From: JAKBCQ01 sp021807585 | GTDB taxonomy: Bacteria; Planctomycetota; Planctomycetia; Isosphaerales; Isosphaeraceae | Reading direction: 5' to 3' | Length of the DNA: 6,649 nt | Assembly (NCBI GenBank): GCA_027325115.1 | Contig: DAHWFG010000011.1 | Location: 1 to 6,649 of the forward strand | Shown here: piece by piece, positions 5,778-6,649 of the stretch | Position numbering within the stretch: position 1 is the stretch's first letter | How the letters are laid out: each line of letters opens with the position of its first letter | Position numbers and translations under genes: made by a program | The notes under the pieces: model-generated | Seen by the model: the letters and a program-made list of their open reading frames with translations, nothing else | What the model was told of the DNA's origin: nothing | Databases searched by the model: none

Positions 5778-6649
5778 ATGAGTCGATCGAACCGAAAAGG
5801 CGTGACCCTGATCGAAGCGCTGGTCGTCATAACGATCATCGGGATTCTGATCGCGATCCTCTTGCCCGCGGTCCAGATCGCCCGAGAATCGTCGAGAAGA
5901 ATGAGCTGCGCGAATCATCTGAAGCAAATCGCGCTAGGACTTGGCAATTATGAATCCTCCGTCAGAGTGCTTCCGTTAAGCGTCAACGGAGATGGATATT
6001 CGATTCACGCTATGATCTTACCTTATCTCGATCAAAGAACGCTATATGATTCCATGAATTTCAACCATTCCGCCGATGATGCGAGGAACACCACCTCCGC
6101 CAGAATAATATTGAATTTATTTATATGTCCGTCTGATTCGCGGGTCAACATCTCGTCAAAGAACTACTATTTAGGAAATCGAGGAGTCGGATACGGTAAT
6201 GATGAACACAATAATAACGGTTATATCGTTACGCCCGAAAGCCGCCCGATCACGACTTCCGATTGCGTGGATGGAACATCGGTCACGGCGGCCTTCTCCG
6301 AATCACTGCCGAGCGTCTCGCCTAACGAATATAACATCAAAAGGGAGGTCTATCGCGTCGAATACCCCTTGAGACGTCCCGAGGAATTCGATCTATTCAC
6401 AATCAAATGCATTCAATCGAAGATCCTCGCGGGATTACCCAAGGGACAAGAATGGATTCAGGGAGACTTTCTATTCACTAATTATAATCATGATATAGTT
6501 CCCAATCAAAAAAGCTGCACGAACGGGACGCTCGTTCAACAAGGCGCATGGTCCGCTTCGAGCGATCATAATTCGGGCGTGAACTGTCTATTCGCGGACG
6601 GACACGTGTCATTCATCAAGGAATCAATTGCTCTTAAAATTTGGAGATC
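5778..6649 (+). CDS. DUF1559 pseudopilin (H-X9-DG type), 3'-truncated
   Basis: A type II/IV pilin-like envelope protein of the large planctomycete DUF1559 family. Residues 1-8 form the short basic leader ending in Gly; prepilin peptidase should cut after G8 in KGVTLIEA, leaving E13 as the conserved Glu at mature position 5, followed by a hydrophobic helix to about residue 34. Family segments follow: MSCANHLKQIALGLGNYES, LNLFICPSD and DGTSVTAAFSE. The C-terminal H-X9-DG motif is present, with H264 and D274-G275, reading on as HVSFIKESI. No stop occurs before base 6649; 290 codons are visible and probably only about 10-25 are missing. The start follows GGGAG (5766-5770) by 7 nt. It is co-directional with and 23 nt from the lipoprotein gene. 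Codons such as ATA, TTA and AGA are frequent, unlike the left-hand genes. The physiological role of these proteins is not known. Confidence 0.95.
   Translation, partial: MSRSNRKGVTLIEALVVITIIGILIAILLPAVQIARESSRRMSCANHLKQIALGLGNYESSVRVLPLSVNGDGYSIHAMILPYLDQRTLYDSMNFNHSADDARNTTSARIILNLFICPSDSRVNISSKNYYLGNRGVGYGNDEHNNNGYIVTPESRPITTSDCVDGTSVTAAFSESLPSVSPNEYNIKREVYRVEYPLRRPEEFDLFTIKCIQSKILAGLPKGQEWIQGDFLFTNYNHDIVPNQKSCTNGTLVQQGAWSASSDHNSGVNCLFADGHVSFIKESIALKIWR

Overview
The window looks like chromosomal DNA of a planctomycete, plausibly an Isosphaeraceae-type lineage. The strongest sign is the 3'-terminal gene, a DUF1559 pseudopilin with an N-terminal prepilin cleavage motif and a C-terminal H-X9-DG motif, a family greatly expanded in Planctomycetes. 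A sigma-70-like factor and a small lipoprotein directly upstream, a DUF4380 protein and GATC/CGATCG-rich DNA fit the same picture. The genus is inference.

Layout. (1) Positions 1-1919 are a glycosyltransferase pair: a 5'-truncated GT4-type enzyme and a GT2 enzyme joined by a TAATG stop/start overlap, the end of a surface-polysaccharide gene cluster. (2) Positions 2053-2970 encode a 305-residue DUF4380 protein with a predicted galactose-mutarotase-like fold, followed by a perfect 11-bp hairpin. (3) A 323-nt convergent gap leads to bshB1 on the minus strand (3294-3986), an LmbE-family zinc deacetylase assigned to bacillithiol biosynthesis. (4) A divergent gap (3987-4324) holds a 14-bp perfect palindrome and a C9 tract. 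(5) Positions 4325-6649 carry a second plus-strand group: a divergent sigma-70-like protein, an unrecognised lipoprotein, and the DUF1559 pseudopilin, which runs off the window end 23 nt after the lipoprotein gene.

How the genes may work together. The two glycosyltransferases probably act in one glycan assembly pathway. The lipoprotein and pseudopilin are probably co-transcribed and both act at the cell envelope. The sigma-like gene just upstream is a candidate local regulator, but this is only inferred from position. The most unusual signals are around the sigma gene: homopolymer tracts before and near the end of it, the second one 0 nt from an out-of-frame TAA TAG; a probable extended -10 element inside the resulting odd tail; and two mutually exclusive hairpins in the leader of the lipoprotein gene. 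G+C content falls clearly from the left half to the right end (62% at 301-360, 40% at 6121-6180). No tRNA, rRNA, CRISPR array, transposase or insertion sequence was seen.
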